Assembly: GCA_003512955.1 (NCBI GenBank)
Contig: DOTG01000020.1
Location: 62,001-126,000, forward strand
Direction of reading: 5' to 3'
Origin: Marinilabiliales bacterium
GTDB taxonomy: Bacteria; Bacteroidota; Bacteroidia; Bacteroidales; SZUA-534
DNA length: 64,000 nt
Below the pieces are notes generated by a model. That model ran no database searches and was not told the origin of the DNA. It saw nothing but the letters and a program-made list of their open reading frames with translations. The position numbers were made by a program, and so were the translations under genes. How positions within the stretch are numbered: the stretch's first letter is position 1; the number at the start of each line of letters is the position of its first letter. Below, piece by piece: positions 7,606-16,768 of this stretch.

Positions 7606-8859
7606 TTATAACGAGAATGCCTTTTTTATTGCATCCACATAATCTAACTTTTCCCAGGTAAACAGTTCCACTTCAAACTCTTTCTTCCCGGAATAGGGCG
7701 ATTCAAACACCTTTTTCACTTTCCGGGGAGTGCGTCCCATGTGTCCATAGGCAGCAGTGTCTTCGTAAATGGGGTTACGGAGTTTCAAACGGTCTTCGAT
7801 GGCTGCCGGCCGTAAATCGAAAATAGCTTCCACTTTCTGGGCAATTTCACCATCAGAAAGTTTTACTTTGGCCGTGCCATAAGAATTAACAAAAACACCT
7901 ACAGGTTTGGCTACACCTATGGCATAAGCTACCTGCACCAAAATTTCGTCGGCTATTCCGGCAGCAACCATATTTTTAGCAATGTGACGGGCTGCATATG
8001 CAGCGGAACGATCCACTTTCGAAGGGTCTTTCCCTGAAAAAGCACCACCTCCGTGAGCTCCTTTACCGCCGTAAGTGTCAACAATAATTTTACGCCCGGT
8101 TAAGCCGGTATCTCCATGAGGCCCCCCAATCACAAATTTTCCGGTCGGATTCACGTGCAACACAAAATCCCCATCGAAAAGTTTTTTCACCCGTTCGGGA
8201 AGCTGGGCGATAGTCCGTGGAATTAAAATGGTGCGCACGTCTTCTTTAATCTTTGCCAACATCGGTTCGTCTTTATCAAACTCGTCATGCTGGGTTGAAA
8301 CAACGATGGTATGCACCCGTTTGGGTTGGTTGTCGTCGCCATATTCAATGGTTACCTGGCTTTTTGAATCGGGGCGGAGGTAAGTCATCACCTTTCCCTC
8401 GCGGCGGATGACAGACAATTCCAACAGCAGCCGGTGCGACAATTCGAGCGAAAGAGGCATGTAATCGTCGGTTTCGCGGCAAGCATAACCAAACATCATT
8501 CCCTGATCGCCTGCTCCCTGGTTCATGTGCTCTTCGCGATCGACTCCACGGTTAATATCGGCCGACTGTTCGTGAATGGCCGACAATACGCCGCACGAAT
8601 CGCCTTCAAAGCGGTACTCGCCCTTGGTATAACCAATCCGGTTGATGACTTTACGCGCCACTTCCTGTACATCGACATAGGTTTGTGAACGTACTTCGCC
8701 AGCCAAAACCACTTGCCCCGTGGTTACTAATGTTTCACAGGCCACTTTGGAGTTTGGGTCGAAGGCCAGAAAATTATCTAGCAACGCGTCGGAAATTTGA
8801 TCGGCCACTTTATCAGGATGCCCTTCGGACACCGATTCTGATGTAAATAAATATCCCAT
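7606..8859 (-). CDS. metK: S-adenosylmethionine synthetase
   Basis: Makes S-adenosylmethionine from ATP and methionine in the cytosol. Signatures in order are GHPDKVADQISDA near the N-terminus, GAGDQGMMFGYA, and the glycine-rich GGGAFSGKDPSKVDRSA. Length is 417 aa from ATG 8859 (MGYLFTSESVSEGHPDK), typical for the family. The frame stays open to 8970, but that extension is not conserved-looking and overlaps the probable promoter. It stands alone, with a promoter upstream and a strong terminator downstream. metF and metH of the same methionine cycle lie at the far end of the window. Confidence 0.97.
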   Translation of the reverse strand: MGYLFTSESVSEGHPDKVADQISDALLDNFLAFDPNSKVACETLVTTGQVVLAGEVRSQTYVDVQEVARKVINRIGYTKGEYRFEGDSCGVLSAIHEQSADINRGVDREEHMNQGAGDQGMMFGYACRETDDYMPLSLELSHRLLLELSVIRREGKVMTYLRPDSKSQVTIEYGDDNQPKRVHTIVVSTQHDEFDKDEPMLAKIKEDVRTILIPRTIAQLPERVKKLFDGDFVLHVNPTGKFVIGGPHGDTGLTGRKIIVDTYGGKGAHGGGAFSGKDPSKVDRSAAYAARHIAKNMVAAGIADEILVQVAYAIGVAKPVGVFVNSYGTAKVKLSDGEIAQKVEAIFDLRPAAIEDRLKLRNPIYEDTAAYGHMGRTPRKVKKVFESPYSGKKEFEVELFTWEKLDYVDAIKKAFSL

Positions 8860-8978
8860 AATAGACTTTTTAATTGAAAATAAACAGGGGAAAGAGGTGA
8901 ATGTTATGCAGAATGGAATTCTTTTTAGCATTTTTTCCTGTGGTTGCAATACGTTCAAATCTTTCCACATTTGAGCGG

Positions 8979-8986
8979 CAAATATA
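8979..8986 (-). promoter_or_regulatory. Putative metK promoter -7 box
   Basis: The minus strand carries TATATTTG followed by C, an exact TAnnTTTGC element, giving a leader of about 115 bases before ATG 8859. The -33 region has only TTTC near the expected spacing. I could not recognise a SAM riboswitch fold in the leader. Confidence 0.45.
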
Positions 8987-9065
8987 CTATTTTATCTTTG
9001 AAAACATGAAATAAAATTCATTTTCCTAGTTTCGCCGAAAAATAAGTCACGTTTACCGATTCGTT

Positions 9066-9097
9066 TTTGTGGTATTGTACAGGATGGGTTACTTTTG
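9066..9097 (+). promoter_or_regulatory. Promoter of the LiaF-like gene (TTTG-N20-TACTTTTG)
   Basis: TTTG at 9066-9069 and TACTTTTG at 9090-9097 are separated by exactly 20 bases, matching the Bacteroidota primary-sigma consensus in both boxes. Transcription would start near 9104, leaving a leader of about 30 bases before ATG 9136. Confidence 0.7.
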
Positions 9098-9135
9098 GCA
9101 TGAAATTAATTCGAAATCAAAAAATCTAAATAATT

Positions 9136-9885
9136 ATGGACTACTCAAAAAAAGATTCCTTTACAACGAAACATCAATGCACCCGACATGATGGTGTTCC
9201 TTTTATTGGAATATTCTTAATCGGGTTGGGCTTGGTTTTTCTGTTCGACCGGATGAACCTTATTCCCGAAGGTTGGCGTGACATTATTTTAAGTATCCCT
9301 ATGCTGCTTATATTTATTGGTTTAATCAATATCTTCCGCAACCAATCCCGCTTTGCCGGTTTAATTCTTATTATTATTGGTGGTGCTTTTTTATTACCTG
9401 ATGTTTTTAACCTGCCTTTTGAAACCAAACAATTGATTTGGCCTTTAATTCTGATTCTGATTGGCATTTTTATAGTCTTTAAAACCCAAAACCGCAAACG
9501 CCCGCATGTTTTTTTCCCCCAGTCAGAAACCACCAATAGCAATGAACGTATTGAAGAGGTAGCCATTTTCGGAGGAGGTAAACGCGTAATAGCCAGCCAG
9601 AATTTCAAAGGAGGAACCATTACCGCCATCTTTGGAGGCCTAGAACTGGATCTATCCGATGCAGAACTGAGCGATGAAGGTGCTGTGATTGAATTGTCGT
9701 GCATCTTTGGTGGTGCCACCCTGATTGTAAAACCCGAGTGGGATGTGCAGGTACAGGTTACTTCAGTGATGGGCGGTTTTTCCGATAAACGTAAAGTGTA
9801 TAAACCCACAGGAACTCCATCGACAAAAAAACTATTAATCAAAGGTGAAGCTATCTTTGGTGGGGGTGAACTCAAAAGTTTCTAG
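9136..9885 (+). CDS. LiaF-like membrane protein (DUF5668 plus LiaF C-terminal domain)
   Basis: A 249-residue inner-membrane protein. About four hydrophobic helices occupy residues 20-120 (FIGIFLIGLGLVFLF, then DIILSIPMLLIFIGLI and following). The C-terminal soluble domain (about 150-249) is rich in the repeated FGG motif (AIFGGGKRV, AIFGGLELDL, CIFGGATL, AIFGGGELK), typical of the LiaF/cell-wall-active-antibiotic-response fold. Proteins of this type in Firmicutes modulate envelope-stress kinases. Here it precedes a LytS-type kinase and LytTR regulator but is separated from them by a terminator. Function in this organism is inferred from family and neighbours only. Confidence 0.8.
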   Translation: MDYSKKDSFTTKHQCTRHDGVPFIGIFLIGLGLVFLFDRMNLIPEGWRDIILSIPMLLIFIGLINIFRNQSRFAGLILIIIGGAFLLPDVFNLPFETKQLIWPLILILIGIFIVFKTQNRKRPHVFFPQSETTNSNERIEEVAIFGGGKRVIASQNFKGGTITAIFGGLELDLSDAELSDEGAVIELSCIFGGATLIVKPEWDVQVQVTSVMGGFSDKRKVYKPTGTPSTKKLLIKGEAIFGGGELKSF

Positions 9886-9928
9886 CAAACAGTTGATACT
9901 CCATGAAGATTTTTGTTAATATAAATAA

Positions 9929-9964
9929 AAAAGCATCCATACAACTCCGGTAGTGGATGCTTTT
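9929..9964. terminator. Terminator after the LiaF-like gene
   Basis: The 11-bp stem AAAAGCATCCA (9929-9939) pairs exactly with TGGATGCTTTT (9954-9964) around a 14-base loop, with T residues after the stem. It separates the LiaF-like gene from the kinase gene. Confidence 0.85.
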
Positions 9965-9994
9965 GTAATTTAGTAATCTTAAAAAATATTGACC

Positions 9995-11062
9995 GTGAAA
10001 CACCCGATTACCCAAAGTTTTAAATACATACTGGCTTATAGCGGTATGTGGGTTTTGGTTTTAGGTGTTCACGTGGCCACATTAATGTATCTGAATCAAA
10101 TTGATTTTGTAAGTTCTTTGATCGATGGGTTGGTTTTTAATACCTTGTTTGCCTTGATTGGCGTGGCTTTGTGGTATCCTGTTTTTTATAACGACCTTGA
10201 AAAACAGTCGGTAACAAACCTGATAATCCATCATTTAGGTATTATGGCACTGACACTGGCTTTTTGGTTCAGTACCGGGGTTTTCCTTACCAAAACAATC
10301 TTGAAATTTGTTCAGCCGGAATTATTAATTGGTGATTTTGGTTTCCCTTGGCGGATTTACACGGGTATTTTTCTCTATTTTGCCCTGATCATGATTTACT
10401 ACCTGCTCATTTATGGGTACAACCTCAGGGAACACATGCTTCAGGAATCACAATTACGGGAAAAAATCAACGAAGCAGAACTGAATTCACTCAAATCGCA
10501 AATCAACCCCCATTTTTTGTTCAATAGTTTGAATTCTATCAGTTCGCTAACCATTACCAATCCTGAAAAAGCCCATGAAATGATCATCAAGCTTTCGAGC
10601 TTTTTGCGTTATTCCCTGGCCCACGACCCCAACAACCTCATCCCCTTGCGGCAGGAAATCGAGAACATGGAGTCGTATATCTCGGTGGAGAAAATCCGGT
10701 TTGGAGAGAAACTGATTTTTGAACAACAAATAGGAGCCTCTTGTTTCGAGCACAAAGTCCCTTTCCTAATCTTACAACCTTTGATTGAAAACGCCATTAA
10801 ACATGGGGTTTATGAAAGTACCGAACCTGTGACGGTTTCTGTTGCATGTGAAAAACTTCCCGACCAAAGTTTAAAAATCTCCATCAGTAATGGTTTCGAC
10901 CCCGAAGCTGTACCCCGTAAAGGGACCGGCACTGGAATAAAAAATATTATTGAGCGGTTGAAAATCATCTATCAATTGAATGACCTGTTTTCGATCCAAA
11001 AAACGGATTGTTCATTTACTGTTCAGCTTATTATTCCTCATAAACCTGTTTTTAAAAATTAA
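9995..11062 (+). CDS. LytS-type sensor histidine kinase
   Basis: Membrane sensor kinase, 355 aa. About four transmembrane helices span residues 10-150. The His_kinase domain starts with EAELNSLKSQINPHFLFNSL, where the histidine of NPHFLFN is the phosphorylation site of this class. An HATPase domain follows (LILQPLIENAIKHGV and GTGTGIKNIIERLK). There is no usable ATG: the upstream in-frame stop is at 9980-9982 and only TTG 9989 or GTG 9995 are available. GTG is chosen because it gives the MKHPITQSFK N-terminus usual for such kinases. The partner regulator begins 23 bp downstream. Confidence 0.92.
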   Translation: MKHPITQSFKYILAYSGMWVLVLGVHVATLMYLNQIDFVSSLIDGLVFNTLFALIGVALWYPVFYNDLEKQSVTNLIIHHLGIMALTLAFWFSTGVFLTKTILKFVQPELLIGDFGFPWRIYTGIFLYFALIMIYYLLIYGYNLREHMLQESQLREKINEAELNSLKSQINPHFLFNSLNSISSLTITNPEKAHEMIIKLSSFLRYSLAHDPNNLIPLRQEIENMESYISVEKIRFGEKLIFEQQIGASCFEHKVPFLILQPLIENAIKHGVYESTEPVTVSVACEKLPDQSLKISISNGFDPEAVPRKGTGTGIKNIIERLKIIYQLNDLFSIQKTDCSFTVQLIIPHKPVFKN

Positions 11063-11085
11063 CCCGGACTTTAAACCCTACCATT

Positions 11086-11838
11086 ATGAGAGCCCTGATT
11101 ATTGAAGACGAAGCCCCGGCCCGTGAAATAGTTAAAACCTTTATGAAAAGCCATGCCGATATTGAATTGATTGGTGAATTTTCCGACGGTTTTTCAGGCC
11201 TGAAAGCCATTAAGGAGTTGCAACCCGACTTGGTTTTTTTAGATGTCCAGATGCCTAAAATTACTGGCTTTGAGTTGTTAGAGCTACTCGATGAGCGCCC
11301 TCAGATTGTATTTACAACGGCTTACGATCAATATGCCATCAAGGCTTTTGAAATGAATGCTGTAGATTACCTGTTGAAACCTTTCTCAAAAGAGCGGTTC
11401 AATCAAGCACTGGATAAAGTACGTGTTAATAGCATTGCCACAAAAAAGGCGGATTTAAAAGAGGACCCCATTCAACACGTATTGGATACGATTGATGAAA
11501 AAACAGAAAACCTGTTCCGGGTGGTTGTCAAGAAAGGTTCCGACATTCACATGATTCCGGTTGAAGATATTCTTTATATCGAAGCTAAAGATGATTATGT
11601 GATGATTTATACTGAAAAGGGCCGGTTTTTGAAAGAAAAAACCATGAAATACTACGAAACCCATTTAAGCACCGATGATTTTGTCCGTGTGCACCGCTCG
11701 TACATCGTGCGGATCGAACAGGTAAAGCGCCTGGAACCTTACGGAAAATCCTCATACATTGCCATCTTGGGGCAAGGCCAGAAAATTAATGTGAGCTTGG
11801 CCGGATATAAAAAACTGAAAGAGGGGTTAAGCTTCTAA
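11086..11838 (+). CDS. LytTR-family response regulator
   Basis: DNA-binding response regulator, 250 aa. The receiver domain (1-120) starts with MRALIIEDEAPAREI; the phosphoacceptor aspartate lies in LVFLDVQMPKITG, and the signalling lysine is in YLLKPF. The LytTR DNA-binding domain (about 145-245) includes DILYIEAKDDYVMIYTE and FVRVHRSYIV. It is co-transcribed with the upstream kinase and ends 16 bp from the convergent gldA gene with no obvious terminator between them. Targets cannot be read from the window; the nearby LiaF-like gene is a candidate by proximity. Confidence 0.94.
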   Translation: MRALIIEDEAPAREIVKTFMKSHADIELIGEFSDGFSGLKAIKELQPDLVFLDVQMPKITGFELLELLDERPQIVFTTAYDQYAIKAFEMNAVDYLLKPFSKERFNQALDKVRVNSIATKKADLKEDPIQHVLDTIDEKTENLFRVVVKKGSDIHMIPVEDILYIEAKDDYVMIYTEKGRFLKEKTMKYYETHLSTDDFVRVHRSYIVRIEQVKRLEPYGKSSYIAILGQGQKINVSLAGYKKLKEGLSF

Positions 11839-11854
11839 TCCCTTCTGAAAGCCT

Positions 11855-12766
11855 TTATTTATTGGTTAATTCCTGAAATACCTCTTCCAGCGATTTTTCC
11901 TTTTTCTGCATGGAGAGTACCGCAATTTGTTTTGAAACTGCAAAGTTGAACAAATCCTGCCGGATGTCTTTTCCGGTAGTGCCTTGAACGATCCAATGGT
12001 TGTCTTTTATCCGTTTTACATGGGTTATCCCTTCTACTTGAGCCAACTCCGACTCAACAGGATCGCTGTTAAACTCAATCAAGACTACCTGTTGTTCCTC
12101 TGAAAGCGTCTGTTGCAAATGACCGGTAGCATCGTCGGCAATAATTTGCCCGCTTTTAATAATAATAATCCGTCCGCAAATGGCCTTCACCTCCTGCATA
12201 ATATGTGTGGAGAGCAGGATGGTTTTTTCTTTTCCAATCTCGGTAATCAGGTTACGGATTTCAATAATTTGATTGGGGTCCAACCCTGAGGTGGGTTCGT
12301 CGAGAATCAACACCTTGGGATCGTGGATTAATGCCTGAGCTAAACCCACCCGTTGCCGATATCCTTTTGATAAAGCCCCAATTTTTTTCTTTCGCTCCAA
12401 AGTCAATCCTGTCTTTAACACCATCTCCTCCACCCTTTCTTTTTTGTTGGGTAGGTGATACATCCCCGCCACAAACTCAAGATATTCCTTAACAAACATA
12501 TCCAAATACAGGGGGTTGTTCTCAGGCAGATAACCCAAAAACCGTTTCACCTCCAAATCGTCGGTAACCACATCAAACCCTTCTACCTTAACTTGACCCG
12601 AAGTTGGGGGGATTACCCCTGTAATAATCTTCATCAAGGTAGATTTTCCTGCCCCGTTTGGGCCTAAAAAGCCAACCACTTCGCCGGTTTTGATAGAAAA
12701 ACTGACATCCTTTAAGGCCTTTTGCTCCCCATAAACTTTTGTTACCTGATTTACTTCGATAGACAT
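11855..12766 (-). CDS. gldA: ABC transporter ATP-binding protein, GldA-like
   Basis: A 303-residue ATPase subunit of an ABC-2 type exporter. The Walker A is GPNGAGKST (about residue 35), the signature region is LSKGYRQRVGLAQAL, and the Walker B is VLILDEPTSGLDP. The C-terminal extension (EKSLEEVFQELT) is as in GldA. In gliding Flavobacteriia GldA works with the GldF/GldG membrane subunits, which are not in this window. Many non-gliding Bacteroidota keep the gene, so it does not prove motility. It lies downstream of glmS on the same strand. Confidence 0.85.
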   Translation of the reverse strand: MSIEVNQVTKVYGEQKALKDVSFSIKTGEVVGFLGPNGAGKSTLMKIITGVIPPTSGQVKVEGFDVVTDDLEVKRFLGYLPENNPLYLDMFVKEYLEFVAGMYHLPNKKERVEEMVLKTGLTLERKKKIGALSKGYRQRVGLAQALIHDPKVLILDEPTSGLDPNQIIEIRNLITEIGKEKTILLSTHIMQEVKAICGRIIIIKSGQIIADDATGHLQQTLSEEQQVVLIEFNSDPVESELAQVEGITHVKRIKDNHWIVQGTTGKDIRQDLFNFAVSKQIAVLSMQKKEKSLEEVFQELTNK

Positions 12767-12814
12767 AATACTGATATGGTTAATCGTTTCAGATTTTTAA
12801 ACAAACTTTATTAA

Positions 12815-12873
12815 AAATCACCATAAAACGCACGAAACAAATTCTTTTGATTCCCCGCCCCTCATGGTGATTT
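12815..12873. repeat. Long-loop inverted repeat between glmS and gldA
   Basis: AAATCACCAT (12815-12824) is the exact inverse of ATGGTGATTT (12864-12873) across a 39-base loop. On the minus strand the second arm is followed by TTTTT, so it could terminate glmS transcription despite the long loop. Confidence 0.4.
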
Positions 12874-12897
12874 AGTGTTTTTAATATACCGCTTCTG

Positions 12898-14733
12898 TTA
12901 TTCAACTGTCACCGATTTGGCCAGGTTTCGGGGTTGATCCACGTTGCAACCACGCATCACAGCAATGTGATACGAAAGTAACTGCAAGGGGATAACCGAC
13001 ATCAACGGGGCCAAATGTTCAGGCGTTTCAGGAACTTCAATCACATGGTTGGCCATTTTTTTAATGGTGTCGTCGCCTTCAGTTACCACTGCAATAACGA
13101 TCCCGTTTCTGGCCTTAACCTCTTGAATGTTCGATACAATTTTTTCGTACGAACTGTCTTTGGTAGCAATAACCACCACCGGCATGTTTTCGTCAATCAA
13201 GGCAATGGGTCCATGCTTCATCTCCGCTGCCGGATAACCCTCGGCATGGATGTAGGATATTTCTTTCAATTTCAACGCCCCTTCGAGAGCCACGGGGAAC
13301 AAAAACCCGCGTCCCAGGTAAATGGCATTGTTCCGGTCTTTATAAAGTTTTGAAATGGTTTTGATGTGTTCATTGGCACCCAACGCCCTTTCTATTTTCT
13401 CGGGAATGAGGGTCAATTCTTTAATCAAATGATGGTACTGTTCATTGGAGATTTGATATTTGTTGTGAGCCAATTTCAGCGCCATCATGGTTAACACCGT
13501 TACTTGTGCTGTAAACGCTTTGGTTGAAGCTACCCCTATTTCAGGGCCGGCATGGGTGTAAACCCCGGCATCGGTTTCGCGTGGGATGCTGCTCCCTACC
13601 ACGTTGCAAATACCTAATACCATTGCTCCTGCCTCTTTTGCCAACCTGATAGCCGCCAGAGTGTCAGCAGTTTCACCGCTCTGACTGATGGCTATAACCA
13701 CATCGTCGCTATAAATAACCGGTTTCCGGTAACGGAATTCCGACCCATATTCTACTTCTACCGGGATGCGGGCAAATTCTTCAAAAAGATATTCCCCAAC
13801 CAAACCGGCATGCCAGGAGGTTCCACAGGCTACGATGATTATCCGCCGGGCTTTTTCCAAATCGGGCCATACGGCGTGTAATCCACCTAAATGGATGTTC
13901 ATTAAATCGGGAGTTATCCTTCCCCGGAATGTATCGGCAATGGCCTTGGGTTGCTCATAAATCTCCTTCAGCATAAAATGGTCAAATCCCATTTTATCAA
14001 TTTCCCCAATGTCCAACGAAAGCTCCTGTATATTAGGAATTAGTGATTGATTCTGGATGGTTTTTAATTGCAACTCATTTTTCTGGATCACGGCAACATC
14101 ATCGTCGTTCATGTAAATGACACTCTTGGTGTATTCCACGATGGGTGTGGCATCCGATGCTAAAAAATACTCGCCTTGACCCACGCCAATAACCAACGGG
14201 CTCCCTTTACGGGCTGCAATCAGCTTATCAGGTTCGTTTTTGCACATAACCACTAACCCGTAGGCACCAACTACTTTCGAAAGGGCCAAGCGTACCGCCA
14301 TTTCAGCAGTCATAGGGTTGCTCAAATAAATATATTCAATCAAATTGGCCAAGACTTCCGTATCGGTTTCGCTTTGAAACTCATATCCACGATGGATCAA
14401 CTTTTCCTTCAGCCGGGCATAATTCTCGATAATCCCATTATGGATAATAATAAAGTTTTTATGGAACGATGCGTGAGGGTGTGCATTTACATCATTCGGC
14501 TCCCCGTGCGTAGCCCAGCGGGTATGCCCCATACCTATTTTCCCAGTCACCATTTGCTGTCCGATAAATGATTCCAGGTCGCTTACTTTGCCTTTTCGTT
14601 TGTAAAGCAATGTCTCTCCGTTTAATAAAGCTACACCGGCTGAATCATAACCCCGGTATTCAAGGCGCTTCAATCCATTAATCAGAATGGGATAGGCTTC
14701 TTTGTCTCCAATGTATCCAACAATTCCGCACAT
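12898..14733 (-). CDS. glmS: Glucosamine-fructose-6-phosphate aminotransferase (isomerizing)
   Basis: Makes glucosamine-6-phosphate from fructose-6-phosphate and glutamine, the first step to UDP-GlcNAc for peptidoglycan and LPS. The N-terminus MCGIVGYIG exposes the catalytic Cys2 of the Ntn glutaminase domain (1-240). Two SIS domains follow (ISQSGETADTLAA, GRGFLFPVALEGALKLKE), and the family's conserved C-terminus LAKSVTVE is intact. Full length (611 aa). No glmS ribozyme is expected or seen. A long-loop inverted repeat follows the stop codon. Confidence 0.98.
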   Translation of the reverse strand: MCGIVGYIGDKEAYPILINGLKRLEYRGYDSAGVALLNGETLLYKRKGKVSDLESFIGQQMVTGKIGMGHTRWATHGEPNDVNAHPHASFHKNFIIIHNGIIENYARLKEKLIHRGYEFQSETDTEVLANLIEYIYLSNPMTAEMAVRLALSKVVGAYGLVVMCKNEPDKLIAARKGSPLVIGVGQGEYFLASDATPIVEYTKSVIYMNDDDVAVIQKNELQLKTIQNQSLIPNIQELSLDIGEIDKMGFDHFMLKEIYEQPKAIADTFRGRITPDLMNIHLGGLHAVWPDLEKARRIIIVACGTSWHAGLVGEYLFEEFARIPVEVEYGSEFRYRKPVIYSDDVVIAISQSGETADTLAAIRLAKEAGAMVLGICNVVGSSIPRETDAGVYTHAGPEIGVASTKAFTAQVTVLTMMALKLAHNKYQISNEQYHHLIKELTLIPEKIERALGANEHIKTISKLYKDRNNAIYLGRGFLFPVALEGALKLKEISYIHAEGYPAAEMKHGPIALIDENMPVVVIATKDSSYEKIVSNIQEVKARNGIVIAVVTEGDDTIKKMANHVIEVPETPEHLAPLMSVIPLQLLSYHIAVMRGCNVDQPRNLAKSVTVE

Positions 14734-14915
14734 AGTTGTTTTGTTTAGTTAAGTGTGTGTGTGTAAAAACTCTTTTATTAATCTTTATAGTATGTTGCTG
14801 ATAATAAAATAAAAAAAATTATGGTACTCCTTTGAACTTCATTTAATGAAAAAACCAACCCAAAAGGCCGGTTCTCAATGTCTTGAATAAACAAAAAATG
14901 ACCGCCCGGAATGCC

Positions 14916-15722
14916 TTAGGTAAGTATTTCATCATAGAAAGCGGCACATGCATCAATATATTCCTCTTCGTTTTTATAAGGAAGCACCTTTAAGGATTTG
15001 GTTTGGATGTACTCCTCTACCTCTTTATTTATTTGTGGGCTTCCAACAATGATACCATCTGAATGGTCAATGGCCAGTTTTGTCAGGTTGTCAAACGAGG
15101 GAAGATTCAAAATGTCCACATCTTTTTTGGTGATGCCATCGTACAAAAGCTTGTTTTTGAAGTTTTTATCCAATTCTTTGTCAAATCCGTCCTGATAGAC
15201 GGAATAAACCATTTTGGCATCGGAAAACAAGGGGTTGTCTTTAAACGATTTTTTTATATATAAAGGCACCAATGCCGTAAACCATCCATGACAATGAATA
15301 ATATCGGGCGACCATCTTAATTTTTGAACGGTTTCAAGCACGCCTCTGGCAAAAAAGATAGCCCTCTCGTCATTATCTTTAAAGAACGCTCCGTTTTTGT
15401 CCTGCAAAACGAACTTCCGTTGAAAATAGTCTTCGTTATCGATAAAATAAACTTGCATCCTAGCTGCCTGGATTGAGGCAACTTTAATAATCAAGGGGTG
15501 GTCGGTATCATCAATGATCAAGTTCATCCCGGAAAGCCGGATGACTTCGTGCAACTGGTTCCGGCGCTCGTTAATGCTGCCAAACCGGGGCATAAAAGTT
15601 CGAATTTCTTTTCCTCTTTCCTGGATTCCTTGGGGAAGTGCGCGGCCTATGTTTGCAATTTCACTTTCGGGTAGATAAGGGGTAATTTCCTGAGAAATAA
15701 ACAATACCTTTTTCTTTTCCAT
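14916..15722 (-). CDS. Glycogen/starch synthase, catalytic N-domain only (GT5-like)
   Basis: A 268-residue protein matching the N-terminal Rossmann domain of ADP/UDP-glucose glycogen synthases. It starts VLFISQEITPYLPESEIANI, has IHCHGWFTALVPL in the middle, and ends where the second, nucleotide-binding GT-B domain would start. Canonical GlgA is about 480 aa. Such short proteins annotated glycogen/starch synthase occur in Bacteroidota next to panC, as here (divergent, 178 bp apart). Without the C-domain, catalysis as in GlgA is doubtful, so it may be a binding or regulatory protein. Confidence 0.8.
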   Translation of the reverse strand: MEKKKVLFISQEITPYLPESEIANIGRALPQGIQERGKEIRTFMPRFGSINERRNQLHEVIRLSGMNLIIDDTDHPLIIKVASIQAARMQVYFIDNEDYFQRKFVLQDKNGAFFKDNDERAIFFARGVLETVQKLRWSPDIIHCHGWFTALVPLYIKKSFKDNPLFSDAKMVYSVYQDGFDKELDKNFKNKLLYDGITKKDVDILNLPSFDNLTKLAIDHSDGIIVGSPQINKEVEEYIQTKSLKVLPYKNEEEYIDACAAFYDEILT

Positions 15723-15748
15723 CTAACAATTTGATTATTTTAACCGGG

Positions 15749-15780
15749 CAAAGGTAGTAAAAATATTGCACAAACTCAAC
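15749..15780 (-). promoter_or_regulatory. Promoter of the starch synthase-like gene
   Basis: On the minus strand GTTG (15780-15777) is followed after 20 bases by TACCTTTG (15756-15749) and GC, matching the Bacteroidota -33/-7 consensus. The start point would be about 20 bases before ATG 15722. Confidence 0.65.
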
Positions 15781-15840
15781 CATCTGTTCTTAACCTATGA
15801 TTGTGAATGATTTATAGAACCTCTTTTTTTGTGTATTTTT

Positions 15841-15871
15841 TTTGAAATCAGACATTTTTAAATTTCTTTTG
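15841..15871 (+). promoter_or_regulatory. Putative panC promoter
   Basis: TTTG at 15841-15844 and TTCTTTTG at 15864-15871 have a 19-base spacer. The -7 box deviates from TAnnTTTG at one base. The leader before ATG 15901 would be about 23 bases. Confidence 0.45.
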
Positions 15872-15900
15872 CACCCGATTTGGGAAGTTGTGGAGGAACT

Positions 15901-16746
15901 ATGCAAGTAATTTATAAGATACCTGAACTGGCTTTATATATCGAAAGGCTAAAAAAACAAAACCTTGAAATTGGATTTGTTCCTACTATGGGGGCTTTGC
16001 ACGAGGGCCACCTGTCATTGATAGGCAACTCCAAAAAAAGGTGCCCGGTGACCTTAACCAGTATCTTTGTGAATCCTACCCAATTCAACGATCCCAACGA
16101 TCTGAAAAACTATCCCCGCGACCTGGAAACCGATCTGAAAAAACTTGCTTCAGCCAGTTGTGATGCTGTTTTTGTTCCTTCCGAATCGGATATGTATCCT
16201 GAAAAAGATACCCGTGTTTTTGATTTTGATGGCATCGACACCTTGATGGAAGGAGAACACCGGCCAGGACATTTTAACGGAGTGGCACAAATTGTAAGCA
16301 AATTGTTCGATTTAGTTAATCCCGATGTTGCCTTTTTTGGACAGAAAGATTTTCAGCAAGTTGCCATTATCCGGAAAATGGTTAAAAAACTGAACTTAAA
16401 CGTTCAAATAGTAGCCTGCCCCATTATCCGGGAAACCGATGGCCTGGCTATGAGTTCCCGGAATCTTTTACTCACAGAGGAACACCGGAAAATTGCCCCC
16501 TTGATACACCAAACCTTGATGCAAGCCGTGGCTAAAAGCAACGGGCTTTCGGTACCCCAGATCAAATCGTGGGTGGTTGAAACCATTAATCAATCGGGCC
16601 TGTTAAAAGTGGAATATTTTGAGGTTGTGGACGACCAGCAACTCATCCCTTCCAAAACTTTTAAAAATGGCAAAAACAATATAGGTTGTATTGCTGTTTG
16701 GGCTGGTAACATCCGCCTGATAGATAATATCAGTTTTAATTTGTAA
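15901..16746 (+). CDS. panC: Pantoate-beta-alanine ligase
   Basis: Condenses pantoate and beta-alanine with ATP to give pantothenate. Signature motifs are VPTMGALHEGHLSLI (ATP-binding HxGH), FFGQKDFQQ with the catalytic lysine region, and GLAMSSRN (KMSKS-like). ATG 15901 gives MQVIYKIPEL and 281 aa, standard for the family; an upstream in-frame GTG at 15880 would add seven unlikely residues. panD follows after 22 bp, so the same operon makes one of its substrates. Confidence 0.97.
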   Translation: MQVIYKIPELALYIERLKKQNLEIGFVPTMGALHEGHLSLIGNSKKRCPVTLTSIFVNPTQFNDPNDLKNYPRDLETDLKKLASASCDAVFVPSESDMYPEKDTRVFDFDGIDTLMEGEHRPGHFNGVAQIVSKLFDLVNPDVAFFGQKDFQQVAIIRKMVKKLNLNVQIVACPIIRETDGLAMSSRNLLLTEEHRKIAPLIHQTLMQAVAKSNGLSVPQIKSWVVETINQSGLLKVEYFEVVDDQQLIPSKTFKNGKNNIGCIAVWAGNIRLIDNISFNL

Positions 16747-16768
16747 CTTTGTACCGAAATTTTTGGCC

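Noticed and set aside
8860..8975. Possible SAM riboswitch in the metK leader
   Set aside because: No recognisable SAM-I, SAM-II or related helix pattern could be traced by eye; the leader is mostly AT-rich and unstructured.
9174..9875. Long open frame on the minus strand opposite the LiaF-like gene
   Set aside because: Proline/serine/isoleucine-rich translation without domain features. The plus frame has promoter, terminator and clear family motifs.
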